A stretch of 64,000 nucleotides of DNA from Glycine soja (Eukaryota > Streptophyta > Magnoliopsida > Fabales > Fabaceae), in the NCBI RefSeq assembly GCF_004193775.1, contig NC_041005.1, positions 14,355,865 through 14,419,864 of the forward strand. The letters are read 5' to 3'. Under the pieces are notes generated by a model that was not told where the DNA came from, searched no databases, and saw only the letters and a program-made list of their open reading frames with translations. Shown here in pieces: positions 21,235 through 32,478 of this stretch. Both the position numbers and the translations under genes were made by a program. Position 1 is the first letter of the stretch. Each line of letters opens with the position of its first letter.

Positions 21235-22677
21235 ATGTCTTCCAGGAAAAGAAAAAGTTTCAGTTCAAGGCCCAACACTCAATATGATACAAGAAGATTC
21301 CACTCTTTTAAGGCTTGGACCAAATACACTGATAATGTCCTGGGAAGACATATATTAGTTGAGAGGAAAGTGGAAATATATCATACAGAGCTGGATGAAT
21401 TTAAGGCTGAATTGGAGAGGCGTAACTTCCATAAGCGCCTCACCAATTTAGCTGACAATAGCATTGACCTAGCATTGGTGAAGGAGTTCTATGCCAACCT
21501 CTACAGTCCTGAGGGACCTTCACCAAAACAAGTCAGAATATGGGGCCACTTGATAAGGATTGATGCAAACAACCTCAATGTCTTTTTAGAAACACCTGTG
21601 GTGCTTACTGAGGGTGAATCTTTACCCGCTTACTCAAGATACTGCAGGATGCCTACTGACATCAAGGAAATTGAGGTTGCTCTGTGCATACCCGGCCGAG
21701 GGTTTATTTTAAATGCTGAAGGTCACCCTGGGATGATCCTCAGAAAAGATCTAACCACTCTTACTCAGGTCTGGAGTGTTCTCTCATACTCCAACCTGGC
21801 TCCGACTTCCCACACCTTGGATTTGACTGTGGATAGAGCTAGGTTAACCTTTGGCCTAGTTACTCAGTTGGACATGAATGTCGGAGCTCTCATCTCTGGA
21901 TAGATCACAGCTTTATGTAGGTCCAGAGGAGTCGCTTCCAACAGTTTAGTCTTTGAACGTTTGAGCCCGGTCATTAATTTGGTCTACATAAGGAAAAAAT
22001 TTTGGAACTCGGATGATCCAACAGTTATTATTAGGGGGCCAGAAGACCAAAGGCGAGGCCAGCTGGGGTTCCTTCTACATCAGCAGCTCCTCATCCAGCT
22101 TCTACATCAGCAGCTCCTCATCCAGCTTCTACATCAGCAGCTCCTCCTCCAGCACATATGACAACAGCTCCTTCTACCCTACCTCCTGTAGATTTTCAAC
22201 GTTTTTGAAGCCATGCTTCGGAGCATACATCAGGGGCAGATTATTTTACTGCAAAGCCTATAGCTGGTAGCGCCTCCAGACTCCATCCTGACAGTAGAGC
22301 AATTTAATGAATGGGTAGCCTGGCCAGGGACTCAACCTCCTCTTCACAGGGAAGACAAAGATCTCGCCGCTCAGGTACCCCATCAGCCGGAGGATGAGTC
22401 ATCAGAGTCTTTAACTCCTGAGCCCTTAATCAGGAAAATGAAGGTAGTTGTAACTCAGGAAGCTGCAGCCACCTCTGAAAAGTCTCTTGAAGCCACTCCA
22501 GAGCCTCTGGCACCAGTGGCAGATACCACTTCTCCACAGCAGGCAGCAGACCCTTCCACGCCTGAGGATCAAACCACCCCAGTCCAATCTCCGAACGCCT
22601 CTCCTGTAGCTACTCCTGTACTTTATTTTTCAGAAGAGGAGGAGGTTCAGACACAGGACACCCAGGACCAATCATAG
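21235..22677 (+). pseudogene. Athila late (env-position) ORF, putative plant transposon protein family (PF20167-like)
   Basis: The first 222 codons are intact (21235-21903), starting MSSRKRKSFSS. They contain WTKYTDNVLGRHILVERKV, VKEFYANLYSPEGPSPKQVR, FLETPVVL, YSRYCRMPTDIKE, IPGRGFILNAEGHPG and SYSNLAPTSHT. A TAG at 21901 interrupts the frame. Homology continues with VNLVYIRKKFWNSDDPT-like sequence (21961-22020), a 27 bp triplicated Pro/Ala/Ser segment (22072-22152), and a Pro/Glu-rich tail ending at 22677. No signal peptide or membrane segment is evident in the intact part, so calling it an envelope is not supported. Confidence 0.75.
22072..22152 (+). repeat. 27-bp unit repeated three times
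   Basis: Units start CTTCTACATCAGCAGCTCCT at 22072, 22099 and 22126. In the ORF frame they encode repeated Pro/Ala/Ser residues. Confidence 0.95.
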
Positions 22678-24011
22678 GACTTTTAAATTTCTATTGATTT
22701 TTTGCACTTTTTGATTTGTTAGTATAATTATGGTGTTAGTAAATTATTTACTTTTTATTAGTTTTGTGCATGAGTAGTGTAGTTGCTCATCTTGAAGCAT
22801 CTGGAATAGTTAAACTTAACTTTTGTTGGTATGGCAGTGAAATAGTTTATTTATTTTGTGAAATGGATGTATGCCTTTTTTAAATTGAATGCTTGCGTAA
22901 GATGAGATCTATGTTTCCTTTCATGAATTTGAACAAATATGCATGTTGAACAAAGAAAGAACAAGAGTGTGAACTTACAATAGAATTGTTAGTCAATAGA
23001 CAGACTGATTATGAAAGAAAAAGCTTGAACCAAAAACCGGTGAGAGTGTGACCTTACTCTGTGAGTGAACGACTAACTGTGAGTAATGATCTTTGCATGA
23101 ATCTCTGAATTCTAGAATGATATGTATAACTTAGAACATGATGAAGGCCATGATTTGTATATACACAAGCTCTTTTGACCAAATAGCTCACCTTGAATGA
23201 TAACTGTATCTTTTGCTCCTTCTATAAGCTGAATGATTTTTGTCATGAATTGAACCCTAAACTTATCTCCTGATACCTTGTTTAGATTCTAGGAGAGCAT
23301 ATGGTTCAAGGCAAATTTACTCTAAATTTGGGGGAGGGAAGTCAATTAGAATGAAAAGAAAAAGGTTAAGTATCAGCACACACAACAAAAAAATTGTATG
23401 TTAAAAAAAAAGGGAAGAAGAAAAGAATAAGTGTGTTGTTTCAATAAGGTCAAAAGCGACTTAAGAGAAGAAAAATAGTGAGAAGGATACTTGTATGATA
23501 CAAGAAAAGATCATTGGGATAAGTCTAGGACTTGTGCTCTCTTAGAATCTAAACCTTTGAATCCTAGAAAAACCAATGAATTTTTGTAGCCAAACCTCAC
23601 TACAAGCCTGAGAAAGTCCTTTTGATTCTATTTATACATTTCTGACTTGATGGCATGAGATGACATGCAAAGATTGGACCTCCTGTTAGTTGTTATCAAT
23701 GAATAGCTTAAACACTTGTGTTTGAGTGAAACAATAGCCGTGAGACTGTGGTTTGAGCTACTTTCCTCGATATCTATCTTATGATTAACTTCATCTAACT
23801 GTATAGTTCACATTTTGCTCTCCTTTTTGTCTATTTGCATATTCTGTGAAAACAAGTGATAGGTACACATTGCTTCATCTTTCTCATCATGCAATCAATA
23901 AATTTTGATGCATACACCTTTGTACATAAACACTGCATGTTTTACCACTTGAGGACAAGTGAGTTGTTCTCTTTTGCTTGAGAACAAGCAAAACTGTAAA
24001 TTTGGGGGAGT
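22678..24011 (+). other. 3' non-coding region and polypurine tract of element A
   Basis: No gene is seen. Purine-rich stretches lie at 23330-23420. The last bases before the LTR, TTTGGGGGAG at 24001-24010, form the polypurine tract that primes plus-strand synthesis. Confidence 0.8.
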
Positions 24012-25461
24012 TGTTAGTCGATGAATATGACTAACTTTTGTGTATAAAACTTGTGTATATTGTATCAAACTTCTCCAAGTTATAGTTGTTTTGTAATATT
24101 ATAAGTACTTTTTGTTAAATATAGGTAATAGATAATTCATACTTTTGTTTTGTGTGTTTAATAATCAATTTCTCTCAATTTCAGGTTAATTAGGAAAATT
24201 GGAAAAAGTGTTGTTTTCACCTTCTCGCTAAGCCAATCTTCTGGCTTAGCGAGCATTCGCTAAGCGCGACACTCAGTGGCTAAGTGTGAGGAAGAATCCA
24301 GAAGAAGATGAGCTGTCAAGTTCGCTGAGCGCACCACTCCAGGTCATCAAGCGCACCGCTTCAGCTCATACGCTAAGCGAGAGAAGCGTGTTAAGCCAAA
24401 ATCCACTTATGCGCGCTAAGCGATTCAGATTTGCACTAAGCGAGCACGGACCAACCCACCTATTTAAGCTTGAAATCAGATTTTTTGAGAGAGTTTGGCA
24501 TTTTTTCTTGAGAAGCCTGTGCATGCACAAGAGTCTGGCCTTGGCTTGAAGCTTTTCCATGTGTAGGAAGTTCTAAAGAGAGAAAGATCCAAGTTCCAAA
24601 GAGTTTTGAGAGATTTTGCTGTGTAAAGATCTGCAGAGATGAGAGCTCAAAGCGAAGCCATTCTAAGAGGTTGAGATGAGTTTGTGAGTGATATTGAGAT
24701 CCTAGAGGTGAAGGAAACATCCTCACCACTTGTATTTTTGCAATCTTTCATCTTTTTCTTCTCTGTGTTGTAAAGGAGGTTTCCGGACTATGGAAAGCTA
24801 AATCCTCTGTTGGATCTTCCCTATAGGTACTTGATGTAAATATATTTCTATCTATGTAATGATATTTTGTGTGTTCTCTGTGCTATCTGCTTTTCGTTCC
24901 AGTATGCCTTTACTTTGATCACGTAGATGCATGCTTTGTTAGGATCATTCAACAGTGGAAACTGGTCTGATTGTAAAGTCCTTGATAGTACGGGGCTAAA
25001 TTGTTGTACTGTCACGAGGAATCGGGGTACAAGAACTTAGTTGTGTATGTGTGTCTTAATGCGGTCCTGGTTGAGTTTAGTCTTACAAGAGGAATCTGCG
25101 GACGAGGCTTGATTAGGATTAGGTTAGGCTATCATGAGGAATCTGGGTCTAGCAGTCCAGGAGACAACATAGGAATATATGGGCATTGTTAGATAGAGAA
25201 CATCCATTTTAACATCAGGAACATATTAGGAAGACCAACGCGTTCTCTACTTGTTTTTACACAACATTTCTCTTGCGTGATTTTCTTTCTCTTTGCATAG
25301 ATAGTTTACATACCTGTTCATAACCACAATCATCTTTTCATACCAGACACCTATTTACCAAAATAGCTTGCCAGATAACACAAGTTCCCCGAGAGTTCGA
25401 TACTCGGTTCTTATCATTTTATACTACTTGTGCGATTCGGTACACTTGTCAGCCGCGAACA
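24012..25461 (+). repeat. 3' LTR of element A
   Basis: 1450 bp, TGTTAGTCGATG ... CGCGAACA, paired with 15200-16625. GCTAAGC heptamers lie at 24226-24430. Confidence 0.95.
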
Positions 25462-26173
25462 ATCACTGCCACCCCGTCCAATGGCGGAATTGGACAGAAA
25501 AGAATACATTGAGGTGGATAGAAGTACCTTTGGAAGTTGGAGGAAGAAGAAAGGGAAACTGAAAGCCAGAAAGCACAAGAGCAAGCAAGGAAGCAAGAAG
25601 ACAATGAACAGTGACATGAATTCAAACGTCCACTCCATTTAAAGGGGAGATGAACTTTTCGGTAACTGGAAGGAGCTAAAGAGGTTCCCTAAATTTTCGC
25701 CCCATAACATCCCACCACTCGTGCACGACTATTACTCTAGTATGTGCCCACTCCATGTGTGACACGTATGCAAGAGTACTGTGTGTGTGCCACACGCGCT
25801 TGCTATAGCAGATAGTCGTTACTTGCTATCTTCAATGCACTCTCCAAGGGTCACAAAATAGCAAAGTTGTCAAATCCGACAACTTACCTTACTTGACACG
25901 TCGAAGACACGTTCATCACGGACAACTTGACAAAGGCAGCCTAGACAACATATGTCTAGGTTCAGGGGCTTGACAAGCCACATCAACCTGCAACTCCCAC
26001 ACTCGTCAAAGTTGCCACACCTGACACAAGACAATACTCGTCCACACTTGGGGGCTTGACAAACTCGTCACCCTTTGCTTGTGAAGACTACTGCCCCAGA
26101 CATCAAACAAACTCCTTCGACATGGGACAATATCTTTTAGCACTAGGAAACCTTTGTCACCCGCAAGCTAGCT
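25462..26173 (+). other. Tat 3' internal region upstream of the antisense ORF
   Basis: Non-coding in both strands except a hydrophobic minus-strand frame (25638-25414, MEWTFEF then a Leu/Phe-rich stretch) that is conserved in the right copy at 59829. That frame sits directly upstream of the antisense ORF start and may be its leader. Mirror copy: 59318-59990. Confidence 0.45.
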
Positions 26174-26189
26174 TAAAGCTTGGGGGGCT
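26174..26189 (+). promoter_or_regulatory. Polypurine tract of the Tat element
   Basis: TAAAGCTTGGGGGGCT, two bases before the LTR start TGTATTGTC. The mirror copy near 59304-59320 reads GCTTGAGGGGCT on the minus strand. Confidence 0.7.
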
Positions 26190-26366
26190 TATGTATTGTC
26201 TAGGACCCACAAAGTCTACGTGGCATCCTACTTGACACTCAGAGACATGTGTCAACCTTCCACGTCAATCCTGTTACAGGAGCGTGGAAACCTGACCCCT
26301 AGTAGTTGGCCTCCCCAACAAACAGGTTATTTCTAACCTAACTAATATTCAAATGTGTTTGAATAT

Positions 26367-26516
26367 TTTATCTATTGGCATATATTAAATTATCTATAAT
26401 GTCACATTATCTACAAGGTATGATTATCTTCTACCTTTATCTATAATTCAAATGTTTATCTCTAACATTATCTATAAACTCCCAGCTATTATCTATAAGC
26501 CGAGAATTATCTACAA
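26367..26516 (+). promoter_or_regulatory. Array of nine TTATCTA-type (GATA-like) boxes in the Tat U3
   Basis: TTATCTATTG, TTATCTATAA, TTATCTACAA, TTATCTTCTA, TTATCTATAA, TTATCTCTAA, TTATCTATAA, TTATCTATAA and TTATCTACAA, spaced 10-25 bp, ending about 40 bp before the TATA box. The core reads GATAA on the other strand. The array is retained in the right copy. Confidence 0.6.
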
Positions 26517-26554
26517 GGCTACAATAATCCCTAAAAACATCCTCGCTCAACTAA

Positions 26555-26562
26555 TATAAATA
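26555..26562 (+). promoter_or_regulatory. TATA box of the Tat LTR
   Basis: TATAAATA followed after about 30 bp by a CACACTCAACACACAACAAC-type start region. Confidence 0.65.
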
Positions 26563-26837
26563 CAGGTTCCATTGAACAACTCTACACGACTTGCTCACAC
26601 ACTCAACACACAACAACAAGCCTGTGTTCCTCTCTCTCGCTCATACGAGCTCCATTACAACATATATTTGCTTTACTTTCCTTACACATATTCTTATTTG
26701 AGCATCGGAGTCCTTTATTTTGTAGGTTCCCCCTCATGTCAAAGGCACTTCTCTAAGCTGACTGTGAAGTTCGAGACCCCACTCAACCACAACCACACTA
26801 ACGTGCCACGGTTTTGGATTTTGGTAAGAACAATTAG

Positions 26838-27465
26838 TATTTAAATCTTGTATGTTTAGGTGTTTCTTACGGAAACAAAACAAACCATTAAATGAATTAA
26901 TTCTTTTACGAATCCTGAATGTCTAAAATATAAGTGAATTACAATTTTTAACTATTTATTTTAATTTTCTTTATATTTTTAAAATGTAAATATTAATATA
27001 GAATTTTATGTATAAAATCAATTATTCCCTCAAAAAAAGGAAAACATGTAACTTTTTGAAACAAAGTATAGTTTCTGTTAATTGATTAATTTTCAAATGT
27101 CACTACCAAAAATAGTATATAGCACATACAAAATGTTAATAAACTGCGTAACCAATTCCGAATTAAACAAAAAAGTTTTTTTGAACACTTTTTAAACAAG
27201 ATATATAACAGTATTACATTAATATAACAATTCAGAACCATTAAATAGCACGTCCTTTTATCATTCTTTTTAGGATAGAAAATATGTAATAGAATAACAT
27301 TATGCATTTGTAGACATTTTTTTTTATAAAATTATTCTTATTTTTGGAGATATTAGCACCTGACTTTATATTTTTTATTTTTATACATGAGATTATAACT
27401 AAAATGTTTATGTCTAATTTTGTAATTTAATCTTAACTAATTATATTTAATTACATAACTTTTAA
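26838..27465. other. AT-rich spacer between Tat LTR and CACTA
   Basis: No gene or repeat identified. It is present in mirror form at 58264-58930, so it belongs to the duplicated block. Confidence 0.7.
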
Positions 27466-27730
27466 TTATCGAACGAACACAAAATGTATTCTATTGGAAA
27501 TGATTATATTACGGACGAAATTTATGGACCTACCATAATCCATGGGAAAATGATAAAAATTTTGACGGAATTTACCTAGAGACAAGTTTTTTGTCAGAAA
27601 TATAAATGTTACCCACGGATTACATTTTTGTTGAAAATTAAAATTATACGTAAAATAAAATATCTCAATCCTAATGAGGAACTCAACGAATTCACATTTG
27701 ATTATTTTTGAAATCCTTGGCGCCTATAGT

Positions 27731-27821
27731 CACGCCGCCGCGCATGAGCTCGAGCACCGTCACGCTGCCGCACATGAGGTCCACCACCGTCACGCTGCCG
27801 TGGCACGAGCTCCATCACTGT
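27731..27821 (+). repeat. GC-rich tandem repeat, three units of 30-31 bp
   Basis: Units CACGCCGCCGCGCATGAGCT..., CACGCTGCCGCACATGAGGT... and CACGCTGCCGTGGCACGAGC..., starting at 27731, 27761 and 27791, in otherwise AT-rich DNA. Mirror copy about 57890-57985. Confidence 0.75.
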
Positions 27822-28080
27822 CTCGCTGCTCTCGGGCAAGTTTCCCAAACCCCCATCACACATTGTGGCACCGCCATTGAGCAGTGACTGCCATCGCACA
27901 CACCGCCGTGCCCACACCAGTTGGTTAGTGCTCTTACATCTTATACCAAGTGACCACACTGTATGTGTGTTGCCGTTGCCGTGTGTGTGTGATCGTGAGA
28001 GAGGCGAGGTGTGTGAGGGAGTGAGTATCTGAGCTTCATGTTTTATGCAACTTAGGAAAATCCCATTACAAACTGCTGCC

Positions 28081-28089
28081 TCTTTTTGG
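28081..28089. repeat. MULE target-site duplication, left
   Basis: TCTTTTTGG, repeated at 29910-29918. The empty right-arm site has a single copy (about 57626-57634, reverse complement). Confidence 0.9.
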
Positions 28090-29909
28090 GGCAAATTTTC
28101 CTAAGAGGTTCCATTTAAAAAGTATTTATTAAATAGGGTCTCTTTTTAAACTATTTATAAAAAGGGTTCGTTTTTACAAGAAAGTCGCATGAACTATTGG
28201 CGATATAGGCTGTTCCTGCATACCGCCATTCTCATTGGTGAATCTGGTGACGTGGAGAGCAGCTTGAAGAGGCAGCAGGAGGCCAGCTTTTTCTGAGCAT
28301 ATATCGCTATTACTAATGGCGAGAATTGTGTATTGCCGTGTTTCGCTTCTAGTACTTGCAATATATTCATTTCACACACAAACTGGTACGTGTTTTTTAA
28401 ATTAATATTTTATAAATAATTTTTATGTATTTTAAGCTTAGGTTAGTTAGTATGAAAATATTATTTGGTTGTTGTATATATAAGTTTGTGAGATATTTTA
28501 TAAATAGTTTTTATGTATTATGTTATTAATATTATAAAAAAATTATTTGCGTTAATAGATATTCTAAACTTAGGTTAGTTAGTATGAAAATATTATCATG
28601 TAAATATTTTTAAGGCAGAAAAAACATCAACAAAGGCTTATAAATAATTAATTGTAATAAAAATAATTTCAAAATAAAAATTCTAATTACAAAAATTAAT
28701 ACACAAACTTCAGCTTAAAATTTTATTCTAACAAAAAAGATAATTACTTCAAAAAAATAATTTGTGAATGATAAAAAAAAATCGATTTGCTTGCTCTATT
28801 AAACTTAAACTAGACATTAAAAATTATTACTCCAATTAAATAATTTTTGGATAATTCCTTAACTTCTAAAACTGGAAGGGAATCATGTAAATATTGTTAA
28901 GGCAGAAAAAACATCAACAAAGGCTTATAAATAATTAATCGTAATAAACATAACTTCAAAATAAAAATTCTAATTACAAAAATTAATACACTTAAACTTC
29001 AACTTCAAATTTTATTCTAACAAAAAAAATTATTACTTCAAATAAATAATTTGTGAATCATAAAAATAAAAAAATCTATTTGGTTACTCTATTAAACTTA
29101 AACTATAGGTTAAAACTTCATTCTAAGACAAAAATTATTACTCCAATTAAATAATTTGTGAATAATTTTTTAACTTCAAAAACTGGAAGGGTCATTTGTA
29201 AAATTTTTAAGCATAAAAACCATCAACAAAGACTTATAAATAATTACTAGTAATAATTTCAAAATAAAAAATCTAATTGCAATAATTACTACACTTAAAC
29301 TTTAGCTTCAAAATTGATTCTAACCACAAAAATTATTACTTCGAAATAAATAATTTGTAAATGATACAAATTATTCAAAAACTTAACTTGAAAAGAATGA
29401 ATGCAAGACTGATAAATTATTGACTGAACAACAATATAAATTGTTACTTCAAATAAATAAGGATGGAATGAGAAACTTCAAGGCAAAAGCTGGGCTATCT
29501 AGAGATAATGAAAGTAAGGCTTGTAAATTCTTGATTAAACACGCTCCTCTGTGCTTTCTTTTATCAAGACTACTACAAATTTTCAAGGCAAAGGCTGCCT
29601 ATTTAAAGGAAAAGAGAATCCGCCGACACCAGTCTCGCCATTTTCAGTGACGAGAACCACTCCTGCAACCTATATCACCAGAAGCATTGGCGACTCTCTC
29701 CACGTCACCAGACTCAGCCGGTCTCGCCAACAACAATGACGACATGTCCACGTAAGCAGCTCCCTCACCAATGACAATGACGGTTCAGGCTATATCGCCA
29801 TTAGCAGCTGCGGCAAGCTTGTAAAAACGGACTCCCCTTGTAGATAGTTTAAAAACAGATCTTGTTTGGTAAATACTTTATAAATGGAACCATCTGAGGG
29901 AAATTTGCC
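28090..29909 (+). mobile_element. Non-autonomous Mutator-like element
   Basis: 1820 bp with terminal inverted repeats of about 90 bp (GGCAAATTT...GGTTCCATTTA at both ends, reading inward), flanked by the 9 bp duplication TCTTTTTGG. It is absent from the mirror CACTA copy, so it arrived after the inverted duplication. No transposase is encoded. The interior consists of about three direct repeats of 285-300 bp. Next to each end are short GC-richer segments with ATTGGCGA/GGCGATATAG motifs that also mirror each other. Confidence 0.9.
28597..29390 (+). repeat. Three direct repeats of about 290 bp inside the MULE
   Basis: Units begin at about 28597, 28883 and 29182 with ATCATGTAAATATT-like sequence followed by AAACATCAACAAAGGCTTAT, and contain AATAATTTGTGAAT near the end. 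They have diverged by small indels. Confidence 0.75.
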
Positions 29910-29918
29910 TCTTTTTGG

Positions 29919-32478
29919 TGTTCATTTTTTGAGTTTAACGCAAATTCTATTTATACTTCTTAAACAACATTTTGTAATGGCTTCGAGCTCATCGGAATTT
30001 CAAAATCCTCTACCATGATTCTTGTTTGGAATCCTCAATTTTCTAGCATTGGAAGCTCATTTGCATTTTCCATCTTACAAGACAAAAAATACATTTATTC
30101 TAATTTTCTCCTATTTTTCTTTTTGAAATTTTCCTTTTGACTTTATAGATCAGAAATATGATGTACCTAGATATGGCTTCTTCTATTCAAGGTGATAATA
30201 AAAAGATTCAGTGGGTGTTTGTTATGGCTTTCAAATTTTCTGTGTCGATTTAGTGGACGCGTGGTGATTGGTGATTTTTTTTAATTCAAATGTGGGATTT
30301 GGGGTTTTACTCTTGCTTAGTTTTGTGATGGATATATTGTTATTTTTCTGAGATTTAGAGAACATTCTTATGTGATCTTTTGCTTATTTGAGACTACGAT
30401 GAATTTATGGTGGTCTTCTACATTTTTGGGATTTTTCATGTCATGTTTTTCACTGCCCGCTAATTGATTGATGCAACGCAGAGAGACTTTAGTTCAAATT
30501 GTATTGTTGGGTATGTGTGGGTTGGGGATTTGGATGATGCAAATGAGTAGTTTGAAATAATACAAAGGTTGGAATGTTTATAAGATTTTTCTCCATATTT
30601 CATTCAATAGACTAGTAATCTGACAACACTCAAGGAATGTATTTTTAATTCACAACAACTTTTTAAGAATTAAAAACCAAAATAAATTGAAACGGAAAAC
30701 TCAAAACAAAAATTGATTTAAATTTTTAAAAATTTCAAAATTAAAAACGTAAAACCACCCCCAATAAGACCTTACATCTTATTCAATGTATTGTCTAAAG
30801 CCTAACTTGTTTTGTTGATGTCCGACATACATACGCTGTGTTCTAGATTACGAGATTGTTAAATGTCAATGGTGATGGTTATCTCTATCAGATTTATAGA
30901 ATGCAGAAAAAACTATTAACTTGGAGTGGACCTCTCAACATACAAGCCGTGAGATAATGAAATAATTTTCTGTGAATGAGTTACACAACTGACCTTAATA
31001 TTGAATGGCCTCAACTGGACTAACTCATGATGGATTATGTCAATTCATTAGCCTGATTTTTTTTATTTACTTATATGTTGGCCTACTTTTTATAATTGGT
31101 AAAATTACAATATATTTTATTTAATAGTACATATGTTGCCATTGTCCATTTTAAAGTTAATATTTTATGTACATTGTGTTTTATTTTTAATTTCTAACAC
31201 TTGTTTATTGTTACAATTGATGCACCTTATTTTATTTTTATTATTACATTATATTTTGTTATTTTATAGTACAAATGGAATCATATATTTTTATTTTACT
31301 TTACAGTGGTTAAATTTTTTTGGTTAACTTGCTATATAAAGGTGAATTTATTTTGATAATTTTTTATATTTTAAAAAAGTGAGTAGGCAATACATCAATC
31401 CGTTGGGCTTGTGGCTTGCCAAGAGCTGTATAGGACTAGAAAATTTCTAGACTATTATTAAATTGTCTCAATTCGGCCCAACCTAAAAATATGATAACTC
31501 ATAATAAGCAAAACTAAACGAGTGGAGATAATCCAGATTAACAACTATAAATGTGGTCGCTTGCATTAGAAATGACTCGAGTATTTCGTTATATAAAACA
31601 CTATTCACCAACTAAGGCAAAGAATATTATAAGGACCAAGAGTCTCTTAACAAACATTCCAATTAGAATCCCTAATATAATATTCATAATTAAGTATATT
31701 TCTTAAATTATTATAAGGACCAACAGTTATATGAATATTTTTTAAATTATTTTTTACATTTCATTCTTCGAAAAGTTAAATTATATTTTTATATTAAATA
31801 TTTTAATTTATATTCTTAATTAACGAAGGATTATGACAACTAATTTTTTTTGTTTGTGAATTTATAGGTACGTTACCCAAGCAATTACTACTAGGAATTA
31901 AAATAACTCAAAATCAAAACAAGTAAAACTTGTGGACTGCATGCAGTTTTTTTTTGGTACATATAGATTGCATATTATTTATGTACTTTTACACCAAAAG
32001 CATAATTATTTAGACTTTATATAAATAAATAAAAAGCAATAGTATGCAAGGAAGAATTTAACTTTAAATGATTGGAAGAGATATTTTTCTGACAAGATAA
32101 AAAAGATTAAATTAAAAATATTTTTCTGGCAAAAATTTCTAATCATTTTAAATTTTTTTTCTTTCTCCCTTACTCTCAAGTTCATAGGTGGAATTGTGTT
32201 ACGTGATCGCTCCCTTAACGTACGGTCATTGTTCAGGTTAGTTGTGATTTTTTTTATTCTAGTTGCTTGAAATTTTATATTCTAAATGTGTTAAGTATAT
32301 TTGTGATTATGTTATTTATATTTCATGCTTTGTTCATTTAGAAAGACAAACACTATATATATGTGATTTTTTTCACCTAAAACATGATCATAATTGTTAC
32401 CACTAAAAATAGAGATCACTCTAAGATTATGTATGTGATTCATGAATGTTCATATTTTTCTTTTTAAATATACAAAAT
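29919..32478 (+). other. CACTA 5' internal region
   Basis: AT-rich, with no supportable gene. Mirror copy 54594-57625. Compared with that copy, this arm lacks a 394 bp MITE (right 55684-56077) and a stretch of about 70 bp (right about 55190-55258). Confidence 0.6.

Larger units (their letters stand above)
15200..25461 (+). mobile_element. Athila/Calypso-like Ty3/gypsy element A, complete but lacking RT-RNaseH-integrase
   Basis: 10.26 kb bounded by two LTRs (15200-16625 and 24012-25461) and the 5 bp duplication ATCAC. The right arm has no insertion here. In order it has an Asp-tRNA-type primer-binding site, gag with zinc knuckle, protease, a conserved post-integrase segment, a GCTAAGC-rich leader, a late ORF of the PF20167 family, a long non-coding tail and a polypurine tract. 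Reverse transcriptase, RNase H and integrase are missing between about 19250 and 19290, so it could move only with proteins from a relative. LTR order and late ORF place it in the Athila lineage, to which soybean Calypso and Diaspora belong. Confidence 0.9.
2237..26832 (+). mobile_element. Tat-lineage Ty3/gypsy retrotransposon, 3' part (left copy), heavily interrupted
   Basis: The element runs on the plus strand. In order it shows tandem repeats (2274-2749), an antisense spliced ORF of the PF04195 family (15167 down to 3072, minus strand), a polypurine tract (26174-26189) and a 3' LTR (26192-26832). Tat-lineage elements are known for antisense ORFs and hypervariable tandem repeats between integrase and 3' LTR, which fits. 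The gag-pol part is not in the window. Interruptions are the hAT at 3167-11043, a solo LTR at 13390-15012 and an Athila-like element at 15200-25461. The same retroelement, hAT included, lies inverted at 58931-62411. Confidence 0.7.
26192..26832 (+). repeat. 3' LTR of the Tat element (left copy)
   Basis: 641 bp, TGTATTGTCTAGG ... GGTAAGAACA. It holds about nine TTATCTA/TTATCTC boxes (26367-26516), then TATAAATA (26555-26562), then a leader containing GAGCATCGGAG-type sequence seen in the R-U5 region of plant gypsy LTRs. The following ATTAG (26833-26837) is probably one target-site copy; its partner is outside the window. The right copy has lost about 215 bp of its 3' part. Confidence 0.7.

Noticed and set aside
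21235..21903. Calling the Athila late ORF a retroviral-type envelope
   Set aside because: No signal peptide, fusion peptide or membrane anchor is visible. Only the position matches, so it is listed as a late ORF of unknown function.
26572..26844. 90-codon plus-strand ORF near the Tat LTR end
   Set aside because: It lies in the LTR leader, is deleted in the right copy and has no known domain.
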